This document shows positions 10,788 to 22,732 of a stretch of DNA of 64,000 nucleotides, piece after piece; position 1 is the stretch's first letter; each line of letters starts with the position of its first letter. Source of the stretch: Turbatrix aceti (taxonomy: Eukaryota; Nematoda; Chromadorea; Rhabditida; Panagrolaimidae); contig OZ017766.1 of the NCBI GenBank assembly GCA_963969345.1, forward strand, positions 4,774,001-4,838,000, read 5' to 3'. The notes under the pieces were generated by a model, which was given only the letters and a program-made list of their open reading frames with translations, searched no databases and was not told the origin of the DNA. Made by a program: the position numbers and the translations under genes.

Positions 10788-12345
10788 CCATTTTTTCCGG
10801 AACATGTCATGTCGTCTTTGGGGTGTACTTGCGGACGGATTTGGTGTGATCTCCTTGTAGGCGCTGTTGCTGGTGCTGATGGTGCTGGTGCTGCTCTTCG
10901 GTAAAACGCGTCGCTGAACCCAACCCAACCGGCGAATCCGTAGAGGTGCTTGAGGACAATCCAGCGCCCACACCTTCACCGGAGGGCTCTTGACTCACTC
11001 GGAGAACTCTGCTCTCCTCTGGTCACTCTGGCGAGGCGAGGCGCTCTGACGAGCTTGTAAAGGTCTTTTTTTTTGTTGTCTGCGCGCACTGCATTCATTT
11101 TTCGGACGTAACCTACTTACTGGAGCTCCGGGCAAAAACAACCTGTCTTCCCTTCGCCAAGTGCAGCACCCGGAGCGACACAGGCATTGTGTTGCACGTT
11201 TGCACGGAGCGCGGGTCGCCGGCCGCCGGCGTAGCCTGTAGTGGCTTCGCCTAATTGTTCGCATTCACTCGGTTCCGAGCCAGCCCACGTCAAAGGGTTT
11301 TTTGTGGTTTGGGGGGCTGATAAAGGCGACGGGTGTCGGCAGGCGCATCCGACGGATTTGTGCATGCGTCTCGATGATCCGTAAAACGCGCGCAGGCGAT
11401 TGACGATTGACGATTGAGGTGTGTTTGTTTTGCATTCAAACGAGCCGACAATCATTGTTGTCATTACGTGGGATCTTTTTTTTTGTTCATCCGGGCACCT
11501 TTCTCGACGATGTCTTCTCTTCGTCTTCGATCTTTGGAGGCTTCTAGAAAAATTCTCATTACCTTTTTCGGGCAAACAGAAGCAAAGAAAAAATTGTTGG
11601 CTCTTGTGTTGTGTTTTAATTGGCGTTGTACACAATTTTTGATTTGTGTATTTATTTGTGTGACCGTTTTTTTATCAATGCCTTGTCTTTTTTTCCTGCG
11701 AGTTGTGATTTTTTTTTTTTGCCTCGGCGCTCAATTGAAATAATTCTTTGTTCGCCAAGAAGCCAAGAATTCGAAGGCGTCGGTCGACCCAGTCAGTGTC
11801 CGGGCCGGGGTACGCGGGTCCTCGAGTATCGACAGAAGGGGGGTGGAAGCGGTATAGCGTCATTCGCGTGGCGTGGGCAGCCAGTTTTGTGGTACTGCTA
11901 CGTGCACCAGCATCGCCTCTGGCTCTGGCTCTGGCTCTGACGGCCACTCCAAGCCGGTTGGGCGGCAGCCGTGAAGGTGGAGGTGGCTGCGATGAATGAG
12001 TGTCCCCCTAGTCAGCTTCGAAGCCCTCCCTCACAGTCGTCGGCCGGCCCTCCCCTGGCCCTCAGGTGACGAGGGCAATCGGAGATCCTTCTACTAATTT
12101 TGTTGCTGTCAAAAAAAAGACAAGCCTCTCTTCCGGTTGATTATCTCTTGATCGTAATCTATTTTTATATTTATTATTTATGCACTGACTGACTTTTTCG
12201 TGAATCGAATCGAATCGGATACACATTTTTGCGAGCGAAGCGGGTTTTTTTTCGGTGGCGTTTACGGATCTCGCTTAAATGAATGCTCTCTGGAGTTCGT
12301 ATACATATATGTATGTATCTTTCAGGCGACTCTCCGCCACCAAAC

Positions 12346-15300
12346 ATGAAGTCGCCTCCCGACACGTCGACTGTGCGGCAACGCAAAAATCGTATATTTC
12401 AGGTAATTTACGGATTACATGACGCGCAGCCGGGACCAATTTTTGCGCAGGAGGAAAATATGGATGGATGACACGATCGATCGCGGTCGTGGTCGTGTTC
12501 GTGGTCGCCTCCAGGGTTGAGATGATTTTTTTTTTCATGACTCATGCGCTGCTGACGGAGGGAATGTGACCGACATTGTTGGTCGAATCGTGTGACAAAT
12601 CCCCCCAAAAAAGTATGTATGTACACGGCTTTGTTGGGGCGCCGAAGGACAAATTAGGGCCGCCTGGCCTTCTGGCGAGGGCAAAGAGGCACCGCACCGA
12701 TACAGACAAGTTTTTTTTTGCCTTTGCACGGGAATTTCATTTCTTTACCGCGCCTGAAGTGTAGAGTTATTTAGTTGATTGATTCGGTTTCCTCATGGTT
12801 GAAACTTGACTAGACTTGTTTACGTCTTTTGTGCGTGCGCGAAACAAACTCCAAAGTCCAAAGCTCTGTTTTTTGTGGCGACAACGTTCGCAATTAAACC
12901 GTAAATCAGAAACGTCATCGATTTCTGCTGATTGCTACGCTACGCCTCAGGGCACGCATGGGATCAAGAAAAATCTATCTTTATTTTTATTCAATCCAAG
13001 GATAAAAAATTATGTACAAAAAAAATTACTGGGATCGATTCGAGCAGAGAAAAAGGAAAAAAAAACTTGTTCTGATTGCAGTTTCTGGATCGTCATCTGG
13101 TCGGAAACTTTGACTCGGCCGATTATACGGATCAATGGCGGCGAAAGTTTGCCAAGCACCCAACTTGGTGCGATGCCGACATGGCCATGCAGCAGATCAA
13201 CGCCGTGAGTGCTTTTGCAGGGGGTAATCATCATTGGAACTGCTTCTTCAGGGCAAGGCGACCGGAAATCTCGTAGCGCTCTACGCCCGCGCTGCTCTCC
13301 AACGACTGCTTTACAAACTCGGTTCTTTTGTCCAGAGAAGTCCCAAAATTGTCATTTTTCTGTCTCTTTTCCTGCTACTTCTGTGCTGCTGGGGACTGCA
13401 GTACGTCGTCATCGAGACTGATATCGTCAAGCTCTGGGTTTCGCGTGAGTCCCTCTTTTTTTTTCCCGCCAGTCAAACTCAGTCTGAAAAATTTGCAGAA
13501 GGCGGCAGACTCGACGAAGAGCTAAACTTCCTCTCCCACGTCAAACAGGAGTACGCGCATCGGCGACGCAAGCGTGACGCGCCGACCGCGCTTCCGAGAC
13601 CGATAAAGGCCACCGTAACACAGCCCGGTGAATCGGGTGGACCTGAGTTGCCAAAGGAAAACGGGCTGGGTGGCGGATTCCAGGTCGTCATCCAGACGCC
13701 TGATTTTAAGGGCGAAAATGTGCTGAATCGGGAAGGACTGCTGAGGCACGTTCACATCATGGAGGAGATCGCCAAGTACACCGTCGACATGTACGGAGCG
13801 TAAGTTCCTGTTTGGGTGACTTGATTGGGTTGTTGGCCCACAAAATGGACCACTTGAACACGCTTAGTGCCCTACAGTAACCCTTTGTTCTGGAAAAAAC
13901 CGCTAGGATGACTTTTTACGGCCGGATTTGGTTGAATCACGATCCCTATCGTCGAAAACCGGTAGATGCGCTTTACAAGGCCGCCACTACGATTCATTCA
14001 AAATCTCAGTTGCAAATGAAGAATAACTGGCGACCAGTAATTAGTAGGCAACTGGTGCTTTTGTGCTTCTGAAGCGTTTCTGATTGCCACTTTCTTTTCG
14101 GAACTGGCCGCGCTTGGCCACCCCAATTGCCTAATGGCCGGTTTCATCCGGAACAGGAAGGGATGAACGTTCGTGTTTGTTGGCGAACACAATTTTTTTT
14201 TAAATTACGCTGTGCATGTTCGAACAGATAAAACGAACAAAATATGCAACAAATTTTCGGTATTTTTAGAAAAATGAACTCAGAAAACGCAGTTCAGCTG
14301 TGAAAAAGTGTGGGAAAGCTGTTACAAAAACGAAATTACATATTTTTGTCTGAATGAACAAAATTTGGCCGAAACTGTAAAAAAAAGAACGTTTGTTCAT
14401 GAACAAAAAAATCGAGTGTTCACCTCATTTGGATTCCAAAAAACAGTAAACGAGTAAACGAAGTTCTATTCTAGGAACTGGACGCTCTCCGACATCTGCT
14501 TCAAGCCGCCGGCCCCCACCCTGCCCGGCGGAGCGCTGAACGCTGCCATCGGCTCCCTGCTGACGCGCATCATCCCGTGCATCTGGATCACGCCCATCGA
14601 CTGCTTCTGGGAAGGCGCTAAGCCCCTCGGCCCCCACCCTCCCCTCGTCCTCGGCGACGAAGTTTCAGCATTCGTGTCTTCGATCCCGAAGGGCAACATT
14701 ACCTGGAAGAACCTCAATCCATCGGCCGTCATCAACGAAGTCTCGACTCTCCTCGATCTGGGCACGATCAAAAACTTTTTCCAGCGCGCGAATATCGGCG
14801 CTGCGTACCTCGACAGGCCCTGCATCGACCCCCTGGACCCTGAATGTCCTCCCGACGCGCCCAACCACTTTGACAGGTGTGCAGCACTTGAGCACTTTGA
14901 CACCTGGAATTCAGCGCTCGACGAAGAAGACCGAATTGTTCTCGCCGAAGAGGCTCTTGCCGCAGGCAATGGTGCTATCGCTCCCGAAGTCAACCTATTC
15001 GGTGACCTTCTGGGTAGGAAAAAGCGTCAGGCAGTAGCCAACGAGTCGGAAGCCGCTATTGCCGAAGCCGCGATCGGCGCCGAGCCTGAACTCGAGGCTG
15101 CCGAAGTTGTGGAGCCGTCTGCTGTATCTTCCTCCACCCAGGCTCCCAAGGGCAACGGTACCGAGGACGACGAATACTACAACTACGAAGACGACAAAGA
15201 CTACGAAGCCGCTGCCAAGGGCGGCTCGGCCCAGGCTCCTGAAGACCCCAAAGTCCTGCATTGCAGAAAATTTGGCCGCGATTTCCTGCGCTGGATGCGA

Positions 15301-18136
15301 GAAAACCCCACCAAATGGGACGCTTTCCTGCCAAAGTCCGCACAACCTGATTTACCTGACTTTGGCAAGATCATGACCGGCGGCTGCAAAGGCTTTGGTC
15401 GGAACATTATGAAATGGCCTGAAGACCTTATTATCGGCGGCGTTCACCGGAACAATGTATCGGTCACCGGCGCAGAGGCTTTCCAATCGGTGTTCCTCGT
15501 TGCTGGCCCAAAGGACGTCTACCAGCGCTTCCGAGGCTCCCGCCCGGATACCAAGCCTGATTTTGACAACAGCACTTGGAGTGAATCCAAGGCTAATCGT
15601 GTTATCCAGGCGTGGCAGAGAAATTTCACGCAGCGCATTTATTCGCATCACCTGAATCGTCCGGCGGACAACGTTCGCATCGTGCACCCTCTGGCGTCGA
15701 CGTCCATCGCGGACATGCTCGAGGAATTCTCGCAGTTCCAGTTCATGGTCATCTTCGTCGGCTACGTGCTCATGATTATCTACGCGGGCTGGACGCAGAT
15801 TGACTGGAAGGGCTGGTGGTTCTCGGTGCGCTCGGCGACCCAACTCGCCATCACGGGAGTTCTCATTGTCACGTATTCTTCGATTGCTGGCCTCGGCCTG
15901 GCTTCGTTTGTCGGCATCAATTTCAACGCTGCCACGACGCAGATTGTGCCTTTCCTCACGCTGGGTCTGGGAATCGATGACATGTTTTTGCTGCTCCACA
16001 ATTATAACGAACTCTTCGGATGCGTGCGCAGAAACGAAGTCGGCGTCCTGCTCAAGGAGACTGGCATGTCGATTCTCATCACGTCCATCAACAATATTCT
16101 GGCTTTCCTCGCCGGCATCGTTTTGCCTATTCCGGCGCTGAGGAGTTTCTGCTCGCAGACGGCCATTTTGTTGGTCTTCAACCTCTGTACGACCATGATC
16201 ATCTTCCCAGCCTTCATTGCCACCGATCTGCGTCGTCGAAAGGCTGGTCATCGGGACATGACGTGCGCGTGCTGCACCAAGGCCCCCGCCAAGGTCAGCC
16301 CCGCCGAGGACGGTCCGGTCGTGACCACGGGCACGGGACACGCGCTCAAGGAAGAAGTGCGCCATGACTACTCGTGGTACACGCTGGAAGGCTTCCTGCA
16401 CAAGGTGTACCTGCCCATGCTGCACAAAAAGTGGGTAAAGGGAGTCATCATCGCCATCTGCGCTTCCATGTTCACATTTGGCTGCCTTGGGTTGTACCGG
16501 AACAAGCTGGGTCTCGAGTTGGCTGACGTGCTGCCAGAGGGCACAGCGCCTTCTGCCTTCCTCAAAGCCCGCGAGCAGTACTTCAGCTTCTATCCCATGT
16601 TTGCCGTTCTTAAGGGCCCCCACATTGATTACCCCAACCAACAAATCAAAATCGAACAACTCAGACAGTCTATTTCGAGGTCTGATTTTGTCATCAAGGT
16701 CGACGATCAGCCGAGCGAGGAATACTGGATGTCCCTCATGCGACTCTGGCTCTCCTCGCTCCAGGACGAGCTCACCAAGGCTATCGCGAGCGGCGCCATC
16801 GATCCCGTTAACGGCACGCTTCACATTCGATCGACTACCGATGAGCGGATCAATGATAACGTACTTCTCGCGAGACGCCTCGTCTGTTCCTACGGAAACA
16901 AGTATAATTGTACCGATCGCGTGAGTTTTGGGAGGCCTAAAAAATCGGGAAAATCGTTTTGGGGGTAAACTATAGTTTAGTTCTTACAAGCGCGCGAATA
17001 ATCCGAAAATAACAAAAAAAATGCTGTTGCAGATCAACGTAATCAAGCTAATCGACGAATCCGGTGTCATCAACCCCGAGGGCTTCTACAACTACCTGAC
17101 AGCGTGGTACCACGTGGACAACATGATGTACTACGTCTCCCAGGCAGCCTTCTTCCCGGTGCCGCCTGCGTGGCGCTTCGATCCCTGGCAGGACGCGCTG
17201 GTGCCCCCCGCGGAGCCTCTGTACTACTCGCAGATCCCTTTCTACCTCACGAACCTCATCGACACACCGCTCATCGTCGAGATGATCCGAGAAGTGCGCG
17301 CGACGTGCGAGAACTTCTCGGCCGAGGGACTGCCCAATTTCCCGGCCGGCATCGCTTTTACGTTCTGGGAACAGTATCTCCATCTCACAAACAACCTCGT
17401 CACCGCCATCGTCATCATCGGCGGCAGCGTGCTGTTGGTCATCTCGCTGATCATCTTCAATCCCTGGGCTGCCGCTATGGTCGCCATCGTCGTCGTGAGC
17501 ATGACAATCGAGCTGGCTGGTTTCATGGGTCTCTTCGGCGTCAAGATGAACCCTATTTCCGCGGTCACACTCATCACAGCCGTCGGCATCGGTGTCGAGT
17601 TCACGGCCCACGTCGTGCTCGCTTTCCTGACTTCGATGGGCACCCGGGACGAGCGCATGGCCTCCGCGATGGACCACATGTTCATCCCGGTCATCCACGG
17701 CGGTCTCTCTACGCTGCTCGGCATCATCATGCTCGCCTTCTCCGAATTTGACTTTGTTGTGAAGTATTTCTTCGTCGTCATGACCGCGCTCATCCTTATC
17801 GGTCTCTTCAACGGCATCGCGATGCTCCCGGTGATGCTCTCGCTCATCGGTCCACCCTGCGAGATCCAATCCGCCGACGGAGCCGCTCGGCTTCCCGCCC
17901 CCGCGCCACTCAACAGGAAAAAGAGGCAGCATCTGGCGCTGAGCGACGCCATCTGCGCGCCGTTGCCTGTCAAGACGGCGCCTCTCGACCAGGGCGCGCC
18001 ACCGCCTCCGCCGGCGAGCAGCTCGTCTTCGACTTCATCGTCATCGTCCTCGCCCACGCCGCCGTCCTCGGAGCTCTCCTCCGATGATATCAGCGAGGAC
18101 ACGACGCGGCCTCCGGCCAAGACGCAGCGCTTCTGA
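12346..18136 (+). CDS. ptc-1: Patched, sterol-sensing 12-TM receptor
   Basis: Six exons: 12346-12402, 13082-13204, 13252-13444, 13499-13799, 14475-16920, 17033-18136; 1407 residues, phases consistent. This is Patched proper rather than a patched-related (PTR) protein: the N terminus has PTWCDADMAMQQINAGKA, the first loop has WITPIDCFWEGAK, RPCIDPLDPECP and GGCKGFGRNIMKW, and the C-terminal half has FWEQYLHL, GVEFTAHVVLAFL and SEFDFVVKYFF. A sterol-sensing domain spans about 634-790, with GLGIDDMFLL (about 722-731) carrying the RND-type Asp; the matching helix in the second half has Glu (GIGVEF). Loop 1 contains an acidic Ala/Glu/Asp/Tyr insertion (about 405-480) beginning at RKKR; another basic cluster, RRRKR, is at 146-150. 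The tail is Ser/Pro-rich. Patched proteins are thought to export sterols; in C. elegans ptc-1 is needed in the germ line. The small first exon is supported by the acceptor at 12325 and the phase. Confidence 0.95.
14160..14430. repeat. GTTCG-rich repeat, family B copy 1
   Basis: Lies in the 675-nt intron 4 of Patched (13800-14474). It shows GAACGTTCGTGTTTGTTGGC, GAACAGATAAAACGAACAAA and TTTGTTCATGAACAAAAAA, motifs shared with copies at 26502-26690, 33385-33625 and 40757-41110. Inverted GTTC/GAAC pairs lie near both ends. No open frame. Confidence 0.65.
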
Positions 18137-18649
18137 TGATCGTCTACTCCACGTCTACAGACACGGGTCTCTCCGCGGCACCCTCGCACCTCCAAGCACC
18201 CCTGCATTTATTTACTCCTCCACGTCCCCTGTCACCCCTCGTAATTCTATTTTCTATTCTCGGGTTTATTCCACAGTGTTTCATACCACAGTACTCCTAC
18301 GCTTATAATACTCTGAAGGGGATAAAGAACTATCTTGCCGTCTAGCCAGATCGACAGGTGATTCACAGTGTTTTTTTTTGGGGGGGGGGCAGGTGCTGCT
18401 TGGCGCGACGTCAAAGTACACCAAGTTTTCCAGCGTTGGTTTTGGTGACTCATATCAGCCTCCGAGTTATCCCCGGAAAGAGAGCGTGAAGATGACGATC
18501 ACGATCACTCTCCGTGAATGCAGGAACGCACGCGCGCGTAAAAATCACGTCGAGGAAAGTAGTCAACATTTATTATCAGTTACAAAATGAGGACGGGAAT
18601 GCGGCGTAAATACGCCAAAAAAGTCGCAGCGCATGACTATTTTTGTTTT
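18137..18649. other. Convergent 3' flanks of Patched and the NMDA receptor gene
   Basis: A 513-nt tail-to-tail spacer with a G-tract near 18380. An AATAAA on the minus strand (18574-18569) lies about 75 nt beyond the receptor stop and is a good poly(A) signal for that gene. No clear AATAAA is seen for Patched. Confidence 0.6.
18569..18574 (-). terminator. Poly(A) signal of the NMDA receptor gene
   Basis: AATAAA on the minus strand, about 75 nt past the TAA at 18652-18650. Its position supports transcription continuing through the LITAF-like exons. Confidence 0.6.
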
Positions 18650-21600
18650 TTACACGTAAAACTGTGGCTTGGCGCCGCGACGAAATCTTCCCACAATGTG
18701 ACCGCAGATCGGGCACTTGTGGGCGTAGTCGGCAAAAACGGTGAGGAAGCAGGGCAACGGTGCGCACGGCCACATGAGCGTTACGATGAAAAACGCCATC
18801 ATCGTGTAGGAAAATCGACCGATTACCGGTGCCGGTTGGGTCTCGATTGCGTTCTGCAATGAAAGTATGAAAGTTGTCTCGAAACGAAAAACAATCAAAA
18901 AACGCACCCGACAACGGCTACAGTAACACTTGGCGGGTTGAGTGGTAAAATTGAGATCAGGACGGAAGCGAATGGGCTGGGGCCTGGAATTTGGCGAGGT
19001 CGACCGCGGCCGTCCGGCGTACGAGCTGAAGGCGTTGAACGCGGACGGTGAATGTGCCGAGATTTTCCGTGTTGCGCCGACAGCGCTACTACGGGTCACG
19101 ACTTCACTGAACTTCCTGAACGGCACTGGCGAGTAGGAAGTTGCGGTTCGCTTGCCTTGTCGCACGTGGCGCTGCCAGATGGCTGCGTACCTTCGCGCGA
19201 GCAATTTTTGCTTCCTAAATATTTTTTCTGCTTCAAACTGCAGAAAATAATCCAACTCACAATCTCTTTTCGAGCCGCCTGCAGACCTTGAATTCAATGA
19301 CGCAGAAGAAAACCCCGGAAAGAATGCCGCCTCCGATGAGCACAAAGACGTCCTTCATGTTCGCCAGCCCGAGTCTGGCAGGCGTTTTGTGGCGTTCGTA
19401 GACGCAGACCTGCCTACCGGCACCGGCGATCCACTTAGCGTCGAGTTTTTCCATCATGCCGGATTCCGCGAGACGCAGGATGGCATTGGTGATGTGTGGC
19501 GTCCACGGCGAGTGCTTCTGCAGCCCGACGGCATAGGCGGAGCGGCCGAAGAGCGTCCCACGCGTCCGGAGTTCGCAATTCTTCATCGCTTCGAATTCGA
19601 GTCGCGTAGAATCCCAGATAAAGGCCCCGAGGGTGTCGTTGAGGAGCGCCGTGATGGCCTCCTTCGCCGTTCGCACGTTGTGGCTCTCCATCTTGCGGAA
19701 CATGGTCGAGAGCTCGACGTGGCGTTTGAAGTATTGGTACGTGTTTGTGTCCATTACGGTCGCGTAGGAAAAGTTTGCGCTCGGGTTCCTCAGCTGAAAA
19801 AAATGCAGGTAAAATTGCTAGGATGCTTTGGAATCCTAGAACTCACCCTGGGGTCGTTGATGCCGCTCAGAGAGTTTTCAGGCTGATCGAGGACCAAGAA
19901 GGCAGCGAGATTGGCGGTGTACGAAGCGACCATGATCATGCAGAACCCGCACCACACGAGTCCGAGAACACGGGCGCTGAAGCTTCGCGGCGTCTCTACA
20001 ATATAAAACGCCCCATAATCGCTCACCCCAAATCCCACACCTACTTTCAGAGACACCGGAGTTCAACAGCACACCCCAGACAAACCAGAGGGCTTCGCCG
20101 AACGTGACGCGGTCTTCCTCGGTGCCCTGCTCGCCGGAAAGCGGATCAACGGGAGGCGCGAATGCGTTTTGGTAGAATTGGTCGAACGGGGACCTGCAAG
20201 CGCTTGGGGTTGAGCTCATCCAGAATGCCAAAATGCAGCAAGCCTACTTCAAATCGATTCCGTAAATGATAGTGCCAACGAAAAAGACAATGCCAAACAG
20301 GGCATACCAGAGCGTGTCCTGCATCGGCTGCAGGAAACTCTGCATCGGTGAATCCTGGGGCTGCTGAAAGACGAGGCAAAGGCGCTTGTCAGGGTGGGCA
20401 CACGGGGGAAGCAGGTATTAGTAGGAAATAGCAAATTAGAAAAGCGACAGGTGGGACAGAAAACACGGTTCCAATTTTGTCCAAAATTTTTTGTTTGGGT
20501 AAAAAAATGATTTTCTGCGGTAAAAACGTATAAAATAGAATTTTAGGGCCCAAAAACAGTTCAAATTATTCCAAATAAAACTCTGGAGGAATCCGCGCTC
20601 CCAAGAAGAGCTAACTAAGCAAACGAGGAAAAAGTCACTGACACGGACCCATTTTTCGAGCACCCTGATGCCGTGGTAGAGCCAGGGCTCGCTAAAGTCG
20701 ATGTAGTGCTCGCGCTCGGGATTTATCGTGAGCGCGCCGATGGCGAGATCCGCAAGATCGCTGTCCAGCTCACCGACCATGCCGTTGAGCGCGTAGCCGT
20801 TGTCAGAGAGCAGCACAGCGCCGTAGGACGTGTTGAGGTGGAGCTCGAAGGAGAAGCCGGTGTCTATCGTGCTGTTTGGCTCCGAGAGCGAAAGATTTGA
20901 AAGCAGATCAATGACATATCCCGCGCAGCAGAACATTTCGTTCTCCGCGAGCGGGCACGGGATCCAGGGACCGGGGACGACGGCGTCATCCAGCGGGATC
21001 TTGCCGAATCCCGCGCACTTGGCAGCGTCATCCACGGCCACGGTGTAGACAAAAGGCGCGTCGGCGACGGTGACAGCCCGCAGATGGCGCGGGAGCGTGA
21101 TTTCGAGCGGACGCACTTTTGAGCCTCCGGGCCACACAATCGCATTTTCTTCGAGCATGATATCGCTCTGGTCGTTGGCGAAGGCCACGTCCACGAACTG
21201 CGTGTGCTGCCGGTTCTGCACCTTGTAGGCGACGCTCAGACGATCGCCCCTGTTGTTGAACTTGATCTGGTTGTTCTCGCCGTAGAACGTCGAGCGGATC
21301 AGGTGGCTGCAAAAAAAAACGGCGTGAAACCAAATTTCTATTTTTTTTTTCAAATTTCGACATACTTGTAAAAAAGGTGTCCAACGTTGGTGGTCCACTC
21401 GTTGGACAGCGACGCACCTGAGCACTTGGCCGGCGGTAGCACCTTGCCTTCGTACTTTTCCAGAACCCCGACGCCCTCCCGGATGACGACCAACGCGTCG
21501 CGAAGAGCACTCAGCGTGTTTTGCTGCAACTGAACGGTCAGGAAGCCCAGAGGCAGATTGGCCGCCTTCGACGCCGCCTGATTCACGATCCACATCTTTC

Positions 21601-22732
21601 CGTGCCCGGTCAGCGCAGGAGCGGCTTCAATGATGGTCTCCGCGTTGGATCTTCTGAAATGAACCTTATGTAAGTGCGGGCGCTGCAGAAAAGCTTCTCA
21701 CTTGGCGCAGAGAATTATGGTATTGGATGTGACTTCCTCGAATTCCCGCGAGATTATCTGCGCGACTTCGGGGACCGTTTTGTCGGCAAGGGGCAGTTCG
21801 ATGTATTTTTGAACCTGCAATGTTTCATGTTTAACCAGAAAAACAAAAACTTTGCTAACATGAATCTCGTGCTCGATGCGCATTTCTTCAAAAACGACAG
21901 TGAATTCGACGCCGTTGACGTCGCCTTCGACCGTAATGACAACGACTTGTCTGTACTTGAGCTTGTTGAGCAGCTTCAGAATCACCGTTGCTTCGTTGCT
22001 GAAAGGCGGAGAAGTGCGGAGAAAGGTTGGATACAGATTCTGAAGCGCCGAAGGTTTTACTCGTCTTAAAAAAAAGCAAAAATTACTTTTCTGGAAAACT
22101 CGGCATCCTGAATCATGACGCCAATGGTCGGGACTCGGTAGAATCCAAGTGCATAGGCGGTGGCGGAAAAAGCAGCGCGGACACCGCCTTTCGAGATCGA
22201 ATTTTGAACGAGGATGACTGCGATGGAGTCGTTGAGCAACTCTTTGCACACGATGTCTTTTGTGATTTGGAGCCGATTTATTTCCCTTAAACAAATCAAA
22301 ATAAAATATTTTGGTCACTGAAAATGTTTTTAGGTCTGTGCCGGGTTTATGACAGCCTCAGGCAAAACTTTAATTTTGAAAAAAGCCTCCGCGGTTGCGG
22401 ATTCCATCTACTTAGGAAATTAGATGCGTACGTGTGCTCGTCGGTGCTGGTGTTGAAGTAAATGATCTGAGCGGCGAGCTGGACGGGGTGGGTATCCTCG
22501 GTGTGCTTCTCCTGGATGATGTCTCTCACGGTGAGCTGAAAGAGGTCCTTCGTTGATTCGCGCGCATCTCTGCGGGAGGGGCACAGACCCTGATCTGCTG
22601 CGAGACGTCGTCCAGATTACCGTCGCTGGGGTAGTTGACCAGAATCGCAAATTTGTGCCGCACAGTGGCATCTGCCGTCGGCGATATCCAAAAAACGCCG
22701 AAGAGCACCCAAATGACAGCGATGACCCGCAT
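18650..22732 (-). CDS. nmr-1: GluN1-type NMDA receptor subunit with C-terminal LITAF-like domain
   Basis: Thirteen exons: 22732-22589, 22535-22432, 22285-22087, 22039-21860, 21814-21702, 21653-21366, 21306-20649, 20363-20248, 20193-20045, 19995-19847, 19793-19261, 19214-18908, 18853-18650; 1047 residues, every phase consistent. Order: signal peptide, amino-terminal domain, glycine-site ligand core (GALTINPER, later FIWDS with the ligand Asp), pore loop WGVLLNSG with Asn644 at the GluN1 N site, the gate SYTANLAAF (674-682), then TM4 (about 848-867). The tail has [15 protein letters not shown], resembling the GluN1 calmodulin-binding C0 segment. It continues without an ATG into CYCSRC (974-979), a hydrophobic stretch and [15 protein letters not shown], the two half-sites of a LITAF-type zinc domain. 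Retaining the 46-nt intron 19260-19215 would stop the protein just after the first basic residues of the tail. Exon 4/5 could also be read through (45 nt, in frame). Confidence 0.92.

Larger units (their letters stand above)
7295..12345. other. Five-kilobase gene-free region upstream of Patched
   Basis: Apart from the foldback element at 7663-8155, this stretch has many short overlapping frames on both strands but none with a domain, signal peptide or consistent splice continuation. Composition is uneven: GC-rich low-complexity tracts (GGTGGT runs near 9488-9510, CCACCG repeats at 10753-10787, CTGGCT repeats at 11917-11939) alternate with T-rich DNA. A T-rich acceptor ending at 12325 (TATCTTTCAG), 20 nt before the Patched ATG, is a good candidate spliced-leader site. 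The length suits distal regulatory DNA, but no element can be assigned. Confidence 0.5.

Noticed and set aside
15352..16824. A 490-codon minus-strand frame inside the Patched gene.
   Set aside because: It lies wholly within the conserved Patched exon 5; the protein is His/Arg/Asp-rich without any domain and reflects codon bias on the other strand.
17048..18207. Long minus-strand frames over the last Patched exon.
   Set aside because: Shadow frames of a GC-biased coding exon; the sense strand encodes conserved Patched helices.
18650..19214. A separate LITAF gene downstream of the NMDA receptor.
   Set aside because: No ATG was found in exon 12, the exon begins with a C0-like receptor tail, and phases match the receptor. 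A fusion explains the data better, though transcripts are needed.
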